Shown: piece by piece, positions 35,103 through 44,158 of the stretch
How positions within the stretch are numbered: the stretch's first letter is position 1
Layout of the letters: each line of letters starts with the position of its first letter
DNA from: Altererythrobacter sp. Root672
GTDB lineage: Bacteria > Pseudomonadota > Alphaproteobacteria > Sphingomonadales > Sphingomonadaceae
Reading direction: 5' to 3'
DNA length: 64,000 nucleotides
Assembly: GCF_001427865.1 (NCBI RefSeq)
Contig: NZ_LMHH01000001.1
Location: 2,170,001-2,234,000, forward strand
Made by a program: the position numbers and the translations under genes
Notes under the pieces: generated by a model
Told to the model about the DNA's origin: nothing
The model's database searches: none
The model's input: the letters and a program-made list of their open reading frames with translations, nothing else

Positions 35103-38100
35103 GCGGCGGCCTCCGGATCGGAGCGGCGGCCGAACTTGGCGTGCAGCTTCTTGAGCCCTTCGCGAGTGCCGCGGCGAACGAGGACGAACAGTAGCGGAAT
35201 GTAGAACACCGCCAGCAAGCTCGCCGTAAGCATCCCGCCGATCACCGAGGTACCGATGGCTATGCGGCTGTTGGCGCCGGCGCCGGTTGCCAGAGCCAGC
35301 GGCATCACGCCGAAGATAAAGGCGAAGCTGGTCATCAGGATCGGGCGCAAGCGGATGCGGGCAGCTCGCAGCACCGCGTCGATGATGCGAGCGCCCTTCT
35401 TCTCCTCGTGCTCGGCGAACTCGATCATCAGGATCGCGTTCTTCGAGGCGAGGCCCATGGTGGTCAGCAGGCCGATCTGAAGGAACACGTCGTTCTCCAG
35501 CCCGCGCAAGTTGGCGAGGAACAGCGACCCGACGAGGCCAAGCGGAATGACCAGCAACACCGCCACCGGGATCGACCAGCTTTCGTAGAGCGCCGCCAGG
35601 CACAAGAACACGACCAGCAGCGAAACCGCGTAGAGCAGCGGCGCCTGCCCGGAGGCCTGTCGTTCCTCATAGGACGCGCCCGACCAGCCGACGCTGGTGC
35701 CCTGGATCCCGCTCGCCAGCCGCTCGATTTCCGCCATCGCCTCGCCCGAGCTGACGCCCGCGGCCGCCTGGCCGGAAATACCGAAGGCCGGAACTCCGCC
35801 GAAGCGGCTGGTGCTGGCGGGCGTGGTCGCCCACGCGATGTCGGAGAAGGCGGAGAACGGCGCCATGCTGCCGTCCGCTGAGCGCACGTACCATTGGCCA
35901 AGGTCTTCGGGCTTGGCGCGGTACTGCGCATCACCCTGGACGTAGACGCGCTTGACGCGGCCACGCTCAATGAAGTCGTTGACGTAGCGCCCGCCCCAGG
36001 CGGTCGCGAGCGTGCTGTTCACGCTGGCCTGGGTCAGGCCGTAAGCGCTGAGCCGCTGGGTATCGAGGTCGACCTTCAAGGTCGCCACGTCGGGCAAGTC
36101 GGCCAGGCGGACCTGCGTCAACAGCGGGCTCTTGTTGGCCGCTTCCAGCAGCTGGTCCTTGGCCGCCACAAACTCTGGGCGGGTCATCCCGCTCGAATTC
36201 TGGAACTGCATGCTGAAGCCCGAAGCGTCCCCCAGCCCCTGCACCGATCCCGGCACGAGGGTGAAGACCTGGGCGTCGCGCAAGTTGCGGAACGCGGCCG
36301 TCGCGCGCTGGGCGATCGCGTCGGCGGTGTTCTCCTTGCCGGGACGGTCGTCCCAGTCCTTGAGGTTGACGAAGCCTTGCCCGGTATTCTGCCCGGCGAC
36401 ACCGCTACCCCCGCCGCCACCGGCGACGAGGAAGTGGAAGTCGACGTTGTTCTTCTCGTAAGTGTCGAGGTACTTCTCGATCTCGTTACGGACCTCGATC
36501 GTGCGCGCCTGCGTCGCACCGGCGGGCAAGCGCCACTGAATCTGCACGCGCCCCTGGTCCTCGCCGGGAATGAACCCGCCAGGCAGGCGCCAGAACAGGA
36601 ACACCAGCAGCACGATGATCACGGCGTAGAGACCCATGAACAGCCACTTGCGGTCGATCACGTTACGCACTGCCGAAACGTAGCGCAGCACCATGCGGTC
36701 GAAGGTGACGTTGAACCACACCTTGGCGTGCTCGAGCACGTTCGCGATCCGGGCAAAGCGGCCGTGATGCGGGTGGAACTCGGTCCGGGAACCATGCGAC
36801 CGGGGCTTGAGCACGTTGGCGGTGATCGCCGGGCTCAGGATCAGCGCGACGAGCACCGAGAGCACCATGCAGGAGATGATGGTGATCGAGAACTGGCGAT
36901 AGATCACGCCCGTCGACCCGCCGAAGAACGCCATCGGCAGGAACACCGCCGACAGCACCAGCGCGATCGCGATCAGCGCGGTCTGCAGCTCCTTCATCGA
37001 CTGGATGGTCGCCTCGCGGGCGGTCATGCCCGGGTTCTCTTCCATCAGGCGCTCGACGTTCTCGACCACCACGATCGCGTCGTCGACCAGGAGGCCGATG
37101 GCGAGGACCAGCCCGAACAGGGTCAGCGTGTTGATACTGAAATCCGCGAGGTAGAATATTCCCAGCGTGCCGAGCAGCACCACCGGCACGGCGACGGTCG
37201 GAACCATCAGCGCGCGCCAGTTCTGCAGGAACACGAACATCACCAACACCACGAGCACGACCGCTTCGAGCAGCGCTTTCTGTACCTCGGATACCGAGAG
37301 GCGGATGAAGGTCGAGCTGTCGTTGGCGTAAGTATAGGCGAGGCCTTCGGGCAAGTTGCGCCCGAGCTCTTCCATCTTGGCCTTGACCAGGTCCGCGGTC
37401 TTGAGCGCGTCGGCGCCCGGCGTCAGCGAGATCTGCATGCCCGCGCCGGGGTTGCCGTCCATGCGCAGGATCACGTTGTATTGCTCGGCCCCGATCTCGA
37501 CCCGCGCGACATCCTTGATGCGCACGCTCGAACCGCTGGGCAGGGTCTTGAGGACGATATCGCCGAATTGCTCGGGCGTCTGGAGCTTCGACAACGCGGT
37601 GACCGTCGCCTGCAGCATCTGCCCCTCGGGAGAGGGCAAGCCGCCGACATCGCCCGCGGCGACCTCGGTGTTCTGGGACTGGATCGCGCTGACCACGTCG
37701 CTCGGCATCAGCCCGAAGCCTGCGAGGCGCTGCGGGTTGAGCCAGATGCGCATGGCGTGGGGCGAGCCGAACACGTTGACGTCGCCAACGCCGGGAATGC
37801 GCGACAGCGGGTCCTGGATGTTGGAGGCGAGGTAGTCCGAGATGTCGACGTAATTACGCGTGCCGGTAGTGTCGTAGACCGCCACCATCAGCAGGGTATC
37901 GGCGTTCGACTTGGTCACCCGCACGCCCTGCTGCTGCACTTCGGCTGGCAGGCGCGAGATCGCGGTCTGGATCTTGTTCTGCACCTGCACCTGGGCGATG
38001 TCGGGATCGACGCCCTTCTCGAAGGTGGCAGTGATGCGGGCCTGGCCGCGCGAGCTGGAGCTGGCGCTGAAGTAGAGTAGGCCGTCGAGCCCGGTGAGCT

Positions 38101-38302
38101 GTTGCTCAAGGATCTGCGTAACGCTGTTCTCGACCGTCTCGGCCGAGGCGCCCGGATAGTTGGCCTGGATATTGACGTTGGTCGGGGCAATGTCGGGATA
38201 CTGCTCGACCGGCAGCACGCTGAACGCGCCGATCCCCCCGAGCATCACGATAATCGCGAGCACCCAGGCAAAGATCGGCCGGTCGATGAATATGCGGGAC
38301 AT
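35099..38302 (-). CDS. RND multidrug efflux pump, HAE-1 (AcrB/MexB) family
   Basis: A 1,067-residue inner-membrane transporter. AcrB hallmarks: N-terminal MSRIFIDRPIFAWVLAIIVM, then PDIAPTNVNIQANYPGAS, the transmembrane DD pair in GLLVDDAIVVVENVERLM (about residues 405-410), a second porter half with IPGEDQGRVQIQWRLP, and C-terminal TTMGLASKNAILMIEFA. The pump exports hydrophobic drugs or detergents using the proton gradient. Adaptor gene 6 bases upstream and channel gene overlapping downstream make a complete tripartite operon. No local repressor gene was found in the divergent region. Confidence 0.95.
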   Translation of the reverse strand: MSRIFIDRPIFAWVLAIIVMLGGIGAFSVLPVEQYPDIAPTNVNIQANYPGASAETVENSVTQILEQQLTGLDGLLYFSASSSSRGQARITATFEKGVDPDIAQVQVQNKIQTAISRLPAEVQQQGVRVTKSNADTLLMVAVYDTTGTRNYVDISDYLASNIQDPLSRIPGVGDVNVFGSPHAMRIWLNPQRLAGFGLMPSDVVSAIQSQNTEVAAGDVGGLPSPEGQMLQATVTALSKLQTPEQFGDIVLKTLPSGSSVRIKDVARVEIGAEQYNVILRMDGNPGAGMQISLTPGADALKTADLVKAKMEELGRNLPEGLAYTYANDSSTFIRLSVSEVQKALLEAVVLVVLVMFVFLQNWRALMVPTVAVPVVLLGTLGIFYLADFSINTLTLFGLVLAIGLLVDDAIVVVENVERLMEENPGMTAREATIQSMKELQTALIAIALVLSAVFLPMAFFGGSTGVIYRQFSITIISCMVLSVLVALILSPAITANVLKPRSHGSRTEFHPHHGRFARIANVLEHAKVWFNVTFDRMVLRYVSAVRNVIDRKWLFMGLYAVIIVLLVFLFWRLPGGFIPGEDQGRVQIQWRLPAGATQARTIEVRNEIEKYLDTYEKNNVDFHFLVAGGGGGSGVAGQNTGQGFVNLKDWDDRPGKENTADAIAQRATAAFRNLRDAQVFTLVPGSVQGLGDASGFSMQFQNSSGMTRPEFVAAKDQLLEAANKSPLLTQVRLADLPDVATLKVDLDTQRLSAYGLTQASVNSTLATAWGGRYVNDFIERGRVKRVYVQGDAQYRAKPEDLGQWYVRSADGSMAPFSAFSDIAWATTPASTSRFGGVPAFGISGQAAAGVSSGEAMAEIERLASGIQGTSVGWSGASYEERQASGQAPLLYAVSLLVVFLCLAALYESWSIPVAVLLVIPLGLVGSLFLANLRGLENDVFLQIGLLTTMGLASKNAILMIEFAEHEEKKGARIIDAVLRAARIRLRPILMTSFAFIFGVMPLALATGAGANSRIAIGTSVIGGMLTASLLAVFYIPLLFVLVRRGTREGLKKLHAKFGRRSDPEAAA

Positions 38303-38308
38303 GGCGCG

Positions 38309-39502
38309 TTACCGAGCCTTACCCGAAGCCGGCTTGCCGCCACCGTTGCGTCCGGGCGGGGAGACGTTCTGCGGCGCGCTGGCCGGCACTGCCTTTACCT
38401 CGCTGTCCGGCCTCAGGTTGTTGCCCAGGCCCTGGGTAATCACCTTGTCGCCCGGCTCGAGGCCGGCGGTCACGACCCAGTTGGTGCCGTTGGTGCGCAC
38501 GGCGGTCACCTTGCGGCGCTGCGCCTTGTTGTCAGGGGTCACGACGTAGACGAACGCCGAACCGTCGAAGTCACGCTGCAAGGCGGGTTGCGGGACCAGG
38601 AACGCGCGCGGCTCCACGGCTTGGTCGAACACGGCCTTCACGAACATGCCCGGAAGGAGCAGGCCCTGTGGGTTGGGGAAGCTCGCGCGGAGCGTGACGG
38701 TGCCGGTGCTCTCGTCGACCGCGATGTCGGAGAACTTCACCTGGCCGGTGACGCCATAGTCGCTGCCGTCTTCGAGCAGCAGGTGCACGCTGGTGCTACC
38801 CGGAGTGACCTCGCCCCGCTGAAGGGCCTGGCGCAGCGAGGTGAGCTCGGCGCTGGACTGCTGCATGTCGACGAAGATCGGGTCGAGCCGCTGGATCACT
38901 GCCAGCGGGCTCGCCTGGCTGGCGTTGACGAGCGCGCCGACGGTGTAAAGCGAACGGCCGATCCGTCCGCCGATCGGCGCGGTGACGGTGGTGTAGCGCA
39001 AGTTGATCCGCGCGGTATCGAGCGCGGCCGAGTTCTGCGCGATACCGGCCCTGGCGACGCGAGCTTGCGCCGCGGCGTCGGTGTAGTCCTGCTGGGCGAT
39101 GGCCTCCATCTCGGCCAACGGCTTGTAACGATCCGCCCGCGCAACCGCCGCGTCGGCGCTGGCGCGCGCACTGGCGAGGTTGGCTTCGGCCTGGTTGACC
39201 GCGGCGCGATAGAGGCTGGCGTCGATCTCGTAGAGCGGCTGCCCTGCCCGCACCACACTGCCTTCGGTGAACAGGCGGCGGCGGATCAGCCCATTGATCT
39301 GCGGGCGCACTTCGCTCGTCTCGTAAGCCACAGTCCGGCCACCGAGAGTCACCGACACGGGCACAGCGGTAGGTTGGACGACCACATAGCCCACTTGCTG
39401 GGCGGGGCGATCGCCCTCACCGCCATTGTCCGAGCATGCCGCCAGGACGGAAAGAAGTAGACAAAGGCCTCCACGAATGAAGGCCGAACGCGGGTTCGTC
39501 AT
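38309..39502 (-). CDS. RND efflux periplasmic adaptor, AcrA/MexA family
   Basis: A 397-residue lipoprotein: LLLSVLAACSDNGGE lipobox, lipoyl-like halves (TSEVRPQINGLIRRRLFTEG and TTVTAPIGGRIGRSLYTVG), a helical hairpin between them, and a membrane-proximal beta domain ending VITQGLGNNLRPDSEV. It links pump and channel. ATG 39502 starts the lipoprotein signal; the longer frame upstream was rejected. First gene of the efflux operon. Confidence 0.9.
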   Translation of the reverse strand: MTNPRSAFIRGGLCLLLSVLAACSDNGGEGDRPAQQVGYVVVQPTAVPVSVTLGGRTVAYETSEVRPQINGLIRRRLFTEGSVVRAGQPLYEIDASLYRAAVNQAEANLASARASADAAVARADRYKPLAEMEAIAQQDYTDAAAQARVARAGIAQNSAALDTARINLRYTTVTAPIGGRIGRSLYTVGALVNASQASPLAVIQRLDPIFVDMQQSSAELTSLRQALQRGEVTPGSTSVHLLLEDGSDYGVTGQVKFSDIAVDESTGTVTLRASFPNPQGLLLPGMFVKAVFDQAVEPRAFLVPQPALQRDFDGSAFVYVVTPDNKAQRRKVTAVRTNGTNWVVTAGLEPGDKVITQGLGNNLRPDSEVKAVPASAPQNVSPPGRNGGGKPASGKAR

Positions 39503-39735
39503 TGCTGGGCTGCGCCCCTCACCAATAAGTTCAAGGTCGATTGGGCTTTCAGCGAAAGGGCCGGATATCACAAGGGGGTCGACAACCCTTCTGACAATTT
39601 GCGACAAATTCGCGGAAAGGAAGGCGCGTGCCCTGAGGCCCTGTTAGCAGGAATTCCCCGTCCGCCTACAGGGTTTACCCCGATTAAGCCGATCCCCGAT
39701 TGTCCATAGCTGTGGCGTAAAGGGGGGCACCGCCT

Positions 39736-41229
39736 TTGCGCTTCACGTCGATACTGATCCTGCTCGTCGCCCTGGTGCTTGGAGGGTGCAACCGACAGGA
39801 CTCGCTCCCCGTCCCACCCCGGTCGACCACCGTCCCGCAGTTCGAAAGCCAGAACTCGACGCTGGTCGTGCCGATCGAGCTCTCACTCGACGATCTCCAG
39901 AGAGCGCTGGAGCGCAAGACACCCCACACGCTGTGGACGATCGACAAGCGCAACAAGAAGTGCGTCAAAGGCCAGCGGGTCAAAGTGTTCGGGGAACGGC
40001 TCAAGGTCACGCCCGACATCGACTGCCGGATCGTGGGCCAGGTCACCCGCGGCGCGGTCACCCTTTCGGGTTCGGGCAGCCGGTTGACGATCACGATGCC
40101 GATCAAGGCGGTCGTCAGCGCGCGCGATGTCGGCGGGATCCTGAAGGGAGAGACCGCGACCGCCTCAGCCAAAGTCCGCGCCGATGTCGCGTTCGCACTA
40201 GACCCCAACTGGAACGCGTCGGCCAGGGTCAACATCTCCTATGACTGGGCCGAACCGCCGGGGATCGACTTCCTCGGCCAGCGGATCGAGTTCGCCAAGA
40301 GGGCGGACAAGGAACTCGCCGGCGTGATCGCCAAGCTCGAGCAGGAGGTTCGGCAAGAAGTCGCGCGGGCGAACATCAAGCCGGTCCTGACCGAAGCCTG
40401 GAAGCAAGGCTTCACCAACATCCAGCTCAGCAGCAGGAACCCACCCGCGTGGATGCGCATCACACCGCAAGGCATGGGCCTCGCCGGCTATCGCGTGGAT
40501 GGCCGCAAGGTCATTTTGACGGTCGGCGTCGAAGCCAAGACCGAGACCTTCGTGGGCGACGAACCGCCGGCACCGACACCCACGCCACTGCCGCGGCAAC
40601 TGGCCAACGTGCAGGACGTCGGGCTCAATTTCTTCATGCCGGTGGTGGCCGACTATGCCCAGCTTGAGCCCGTGGTGCTGAGGGAACTGCGCAAGCTGGC
40701 GGCCAAGGGGATCAAGCTCGAAGGCGTCGGCTCGGTGAACGCGCAGTTCAACGCGGTCACGATCTACGCGACCGACGATGGCAGGCTCGCCGTCGGGATC
40801 GACGCCGACGTCGAACCGATCGGCGAGCGGACCGGGGTGAGCTTCGGCAAATCGAAAGGCAAAGTCTGGCTAACGGGCCTGCCGATCAGCGAAGCGGACT
40901 CCCAAGTGGTCCGCATCAAGGATCTCCAGATCTTCGGCCAGACCGATGGCATGGCCACCAACCTCCTCCTGCGCCTCGCCTCGAGCGAGAGCGTGCTCGA
41001 AAGGATCGCCGGCAGTCTTGAGGAGGACTTCACCAAGGACTACGACAAAGTCCTCGGCAAGGCCCAACGCGCCGTGGCTGGCAGGCAGGAGGGCCGGTTC
41101 CTGCTGTCGGCGCAAATCGACGAGGTCCACCACGACACGGTGCAGGTCACCGGGGCCGGCCTGTTCACTCCGGTCAGGGTGAACGGCAGGGGCCAGATCA
41201 AATTGGTGCCGCAAAAAGGGGCGACCTGA
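39736..41229 (+). CDS. DUF4403 family lipoprotein
   Basis: A 497-residue lipoprotein with lipobox LVALVLGGCNRQ (Cys about 18). The body holds repeated amphipathic beta segments, such as STLVVPIELSLDDLQRALE, ARVNISYDWAEPPGIDFLGQ and GLFTPVRVNGRGQIKLVP, as in DUF4403 proteins (possible TULIP-like lipid-binding folds). TTG 39736 is the likely start, with AGGGGGG at the right distance. It is divergent from the RND adaptor. Function unknown; a periplasmic or outer-membrane location is inferred. Confidence 0.78.
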   Translation: MRFTSILILLVALVLGGCNRQDSLPVPPRSTTVPQFESQNSTLVVPIELSLDDLQRALERKTPHTLWTIDKRNKKCVKGQRVKVFGERLKVTPDIDCRIVGQVTRGAVTLSGSGSRLTITMPIKAVVSARDVGGILKGETATASAKVRADVAFALDPNWNASARVNISYDWAEPPGIDFLGQRIEFAKRADKELAGVIAKLEQEVRQEVARANIKPVLTEAWKQGFTNIQLSSRNPPAWMRITPQGMGLAGYRVDGRKVILTVGVEAKTETFVGDEPPAPTPTPLPRQLANVQDVGLNFFMPVVADYAQLEPVVLRELRKLAAKGIKLEGVGSVNAQFNAVTIYATDDGRLAVGIDADVEPIGERTGVSFGKSKGKVWLTGLPISEADSQVVRIKDLQIFGQTDGMATNLLLRLASSESVLERIAGSLEEDFTKDYDKVLGKAQRAVAGRQEGRFLLSAQIDEVHHDTVQVTGAGLFTPVRVNGRGQIKLVPQKGAT

Positions 41230-41312
41230 GCCGGCTGCCCTCTGGATGACTACGTATTGTTCGCCGGCGACCCGGTGTGCAGGCAGTGCCCTCAACCAGT
41301 GAGGGATCCGAC

Positions 41313-41804
41313 ATGAAGAAAATTGCTTTCGCCTGCAGCGCCGCTCTGGGCGCGCTCCTGCTCTCCGCCTGCTCGGGATCGGGCGATGCCGGTTCGTCGG
41401 GCGAGGCGGCCGAAGTGAACGCTCTCAAGCCGGGTCTTTGGGAACTGACGACCACCGTGCCCAACACGCCCAAGCCGCTCACCACCAAGGTCTGCATCGG
41501 AGAGGCTGTTCCCGGCTCCAACTCTTTCGCCCCGCCTGCCACGGGCGATTGCGCCAAGAACGAATTGACCAAGACCGCCGATGGCCTGGCTCTCGACATG
41601 GAATGCACCAACTCGGGCATGACCACGACCACCAAGGGCACGATCACCGGCGATATGACCTCCACCTACAAGGTTGAGATGACCACCAAGACCTCGGGCC
41701 CGAACATGCCGGCCGCCGCGCAGGTCGAGATCAGCTCGACTGTCGAGGGCAAGTACCTCGGTGATTGCCCGGCGGATATGAAGCCGGGCCAAGCTCAGAG
41801 CTAA
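41313..41804 (+). CDS. DUF3617 family lipoprotein
   Basis: A 163-residue lipoprotein: LGALLLSACSGSGDAG lipobox, then the DUF3617 pattern LKPGLWELTTTV (about 40-51), a CIGEAV Cys, DCAKNEL and DMECTNSGM Cys residues, and an end motif YLGDCPADMKPGQ. Cys pairs may form disulfides in the periplasm. ATG 41313 follows GTGAGGGATCCGAC. It is a small single gene closed by a strong terminator. Role unknown. Confidence 0.82.
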   Translation: MKKIAFACSAALGALLLSACSGSGDAGSSGEAAEVNALKPGLWELTTTVPNTPKPLTTKVCIGEAVPGSNSFAPPATGDCAKNELTKTADGLALDMECTNSGMTTTTKGTITGDMTSTYKVEMTTKTSGPNMPAAAQVEISSTVEGKYLGDCPADMKPGQAQS

Positions 41805-41812
41805 GCGATTAG

Positions 41813-41842
41813 AGGCCGGCACTTTCGGGTGCCGGCCTTTTT
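41813..41842 (+). terminator. Rho-independent terminator of the DUF3617 gene
   Basis: AGGCCGGCAC (41813-41822) and GTGCCGGCCT (41829-41838) form a perfect 10-bp stem with loop TTTCGG, followed by a T run through 41842. It lies 8 bases after the stop codon. Confidence 0.9.
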
Positions 41843-41878
41843 CAATTGCGACACCACGCCCGCTCCGTTCCCCTTGTT

Positions 41879-42042
41879 CGTCATCCTGAACTTGGTTCAG
41901 GACCCATCGCGCAGCATTCCTGGAGCTTTCTGGCAAGCGCCACTCCGCGGCTCAGCTTGCGATGATTGCGGGCAAAGCTGCGCTTGGACCGAACGCTCCG
42001 TTCGCGCCGAAAGATTGGTCCTGAAACAAGTTCAGGATGACG
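41879..42042. repeat. 164-bp element with 26-bp inverted ends (MITE/REP-like)
   Basis: Left arm 41879-41904 starts CGTCATCCTGAACTTGG and right arm 42017-42042 is its reverse complement except for one base (TTGG versus TTGT). The core has no gene. Ends of the CGTCATCCTGAACTTG type are common intergenic repeats in sphingomonads (from memory). It lies between convergent genes: DUF3617 gene and the aldehyde dehydrogenase end. Confidence 0.8.
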
Positions 42043-42089
42043 GAATTTGGTAGGTGAAGCGAGCTTGGCCGCACTTTGTCGGCGGGCGA

Positions 42090-43583
42090 CTAATCCCGCC
42101 GGTAGAACGGCGGCAGCTGCGCATCGACGTTGAGCCACACGCTCTTGGGCTCGGTGTATTCGTCCATAGCGTAGAAGCCCATCTCGCGGCCATAGCCCGA
42201 GTCCTTGACCCCGCCGAACGGCGAGCCCGGGTGGAACCGCTTGTAGCAGTTGATCCAGACCATGCCCGTGTCCATGCCCCGCGCCATGCGGTGGGCGCGG
42301 TTGAGGTCGTTGGTCCACAGCCCACCGCCCAGGCCGTAAGGCGTGCCGTTGGCCATCTCCAGCACCTCTTCCTCGCGAGTGAAGGTGGAGACGGCGGCGA
42401 ACGGCCCGAACACTTCCTCGTGGCACACCCGGTCCTGCGGCTGCGCGGTGACGACCGTGGGCTCGACGTAGCAGCCCTTGGCGAACTGCTCGCCTTCAGG
42501 GGCCTTGCCGCCGGTCAGGATCTCGCTGCCTTCCTGGTGCGCGATCTTGACGTAGCTGAGCACTTTCTCCTGGTGCATGCGGCTGGTCAGCGGACCCATC
42601 TCGGTCGCCGGATCGCGCGGGTCGCCAATCTTGATCGACTTCGTCAGCGTCAGGAACTTGTCGAGGAACTGGTCCTTGATCCCTTCGTGCAGGATGATCC
42701 GGCTGCCGGCGATGCAGGCCTGGCCCTGGTTGTGGAAGATGGCGAAGGCCGCGCCGTTGACTGCCGCGTCGATATTGGCGTCGTCCCACACGATGTTCGC
42801 GCCCTTGCCGCCGAGTTCGAGCTGAACCCGCTTGAGGTTCCCGGCCGAGGCCTCGACGATCTTGCGCCCGGTCGCGGTCGAGCCGGTGAAGCCGATCTTG
42901 TCGACGTCCATGTGCTCGGCCAGCGCCTGACCGGCAGTGGCGCCGAAGCCCGGCACGACGTTGATCACGCCCTCGGGGAAGCCGACCTGCGCCGCTAGCT
43001 CAGCCACGCGCATGGTCGAGAGCGGCGTCAACTCGGCGGGCTTGAGCACCAGCGTGTTCCCCGCCGCCAGGGCCGGACCCATCTTCCAACTGGTGAACAT
43101 CAGCGGGAAGTTCCACGGCACCACCAGCCCGACCACGCCCACCGGCACCCGCATCACGTAATTGAGGAACCCGGTGTCCACGGGGATCACTCGCCCCTCA
43201 TGCTTGTCCGCGATCCCGGCGAAGTAGCGGAACGTCTGCACCGTGCGGAAGATGTCGAGGTTGTGGGTGTCGCGGATCGGGTGGCCGGTATCGAGCGTCT
43301 CGGTCAGCGCCAGGGTGTCGCGGTCGCGCTCGATCGCGTCGGCGAGCTTGTAGATCAAGTCGCCGCGCTGGGTGGCCGACATCGCCCGCCAGACGGGCAA
43401 CGCCTTGCGCGCCGCCGCAACGGCACGGTCGATGTCCTCGCGGTCGCCCTCGGCCACCTTCGCCAGCACCGAATTATCGTGCGGGTTGAGCACGTCGAAG
43501 GTCTTGCCGCTCGCCGCGTCGACGAACTGGCCGCCGATGAACAGCTTGGTCTGGAAGGCGGGCACGGTGGCGGTGTCGAGCAT
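42090..43583 (-). CDS. Aldehyde dehydrogenase family protein
   Basis: A 497-residue NAD(P)-dependent aldehyde dehydrogenase. Rossmann and catalytic landmarks: VVPWNFPLMF (about 153), FTGSTATGRKI (about 230), catalytic Glu in QLELGGKGANIV (about 255) and catalytic Cys in NQGQACIAGSRI (about 289), then EEVFGPFAA. It oxidises an aldehyde to its acid. ATG 43583 has AGAGGG at 6 bases; ATG 43589 is too close to that site. It could act on 4-hydroxymuconic semialdehyde made by the hydroquinone dioxygenase 4 kb away, but it is not in the same operon, so this is only a suggestion. Confidence 0.9.
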   Translation of the reverse strand: MLDTATVPAFQTKLFIGGQFVDAASGKTFDVLNPHDNSVLAKVAEGDREDIDRAVAAARKALPVWRAMSATQRGDLIYKLADAIERDRDTLALTETLDTGHPIRDTHNLDIFRTVQTFRYFAGIADKHEGRVIPVDTGFLNYVMRVPVGVVGLVVPWNFPLMFTSWKMGPALAAGNTLVLKPAELTPLSTMRVAELAAQVGFPEGVINVVPGFGATAGQALAEHMDVDKIGFTGSTATGRKIVEASAGNLKRVQLELGGKGANIVWDDANIDAAVNGAAFAIFHNQGQACIAGSRIILHEGIKDQFLDKFLTLTKSIKIGDPRDPATEMGPLTSRMHQEKVLSYVKIAHQEGSEILTGGKAPEGEQFAKGCYVEPTVVTAQPQDRVCHEEVFGPFAAVSTFTREEEVLEMANGTPYGLGGGLWTNDLNRAHRMARGMDTGMVWINCYKRFHPGSPFGGVKDSGYGREMGFYAMDEYTEPKSVWLNVDAQLPPFYRRD

Positions 43584-43725
43584 GGGCATCCCTCTTGTTT
43601 TGCGGCTGTTTGCCACGCCAGCGCGGCCGATGCGAGGCCCTGTGCACAGCCTGCGACAACCCATTGCGGACATTGAACTTAGGGGTACACTCGCCGCCAA
43701 GAACAAAGGTTCGGAGAGGGAGCCG

Positions 43726-44139
43726 ATGAATCTGAAAAACCTGGTGAGCAGCCTTGCGCTGCTGAGTTCTGCTGTGGCCTTGCCGTTGCCGGCGCTGGCG
43801 CATCACTCGTTCGCGATGTTCGACAATAGCCGGTCGATCACGCTCCACGGCAAGGTCAGCAAGTACCAGTGGACCAACCCGCACGCTTACCTGGAGGTCG
43901 ACGCCGACCAGCCGGGCGGCGGGACCAAGCACTACACGCTCGAGATGACCAGCATCAACATGATGTCCCGCGGCGGCTGGACCTCGCGGACGGTCAAGAC
44001 GGGTGATGAGGTGACGGTAGTGGTCGCGCCGTTGCGCGATGGGCAACCGGGCGGACTGGTGCTCGAATTGACGCTGCCGGACGGGCGCAAGATGCTCCCC
44101 GGCGTGCCGAACGCGCAGAATTACAAGCGCACGTCCTGA
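43726..44139 (+). CDS. DUF6152 family secreted protein (second copy)
   Basis: A 137-residue exported protein: signal peptide ending at LPALAHHSF (about 25), then the DUF6152 pattern FDNSRSITLHGKVSKYQWTN and PHAYLEVDADQ, ending LPDGRKMLPGVPN. It resembles the protein at 23135-23554, including the HH pair after the cleavage site and the final LPDGRK motif. ATG 43726 has GGAGAGGGAGCCG upstream. An HWEG-motif gene follows by about 20 bases, as in the first locus. Confidence 0.8.
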   Translation: MNLKNLVSSLALLSSAVALPLPALAHHSFAMFDNSRSITLHGKVSKYQWTNPHAYLEVDADQPGGGTKHYTLEMTSINMMSRGGWTSRTVKTGDEVTVVVAPLRDGQPGGLVLELTLPDGRKMLPGVPNAQNYKRTS

Positions 44140-44158
44140 GCCGATGGAGAGGATGATG

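Noticed and set aside
35894-38080. 728-codon plus-strand frame antisense to the RND pump
   Set aside because: Rich in His, Glu and Arg and unlike any protein; the pump in the other strand is certain.
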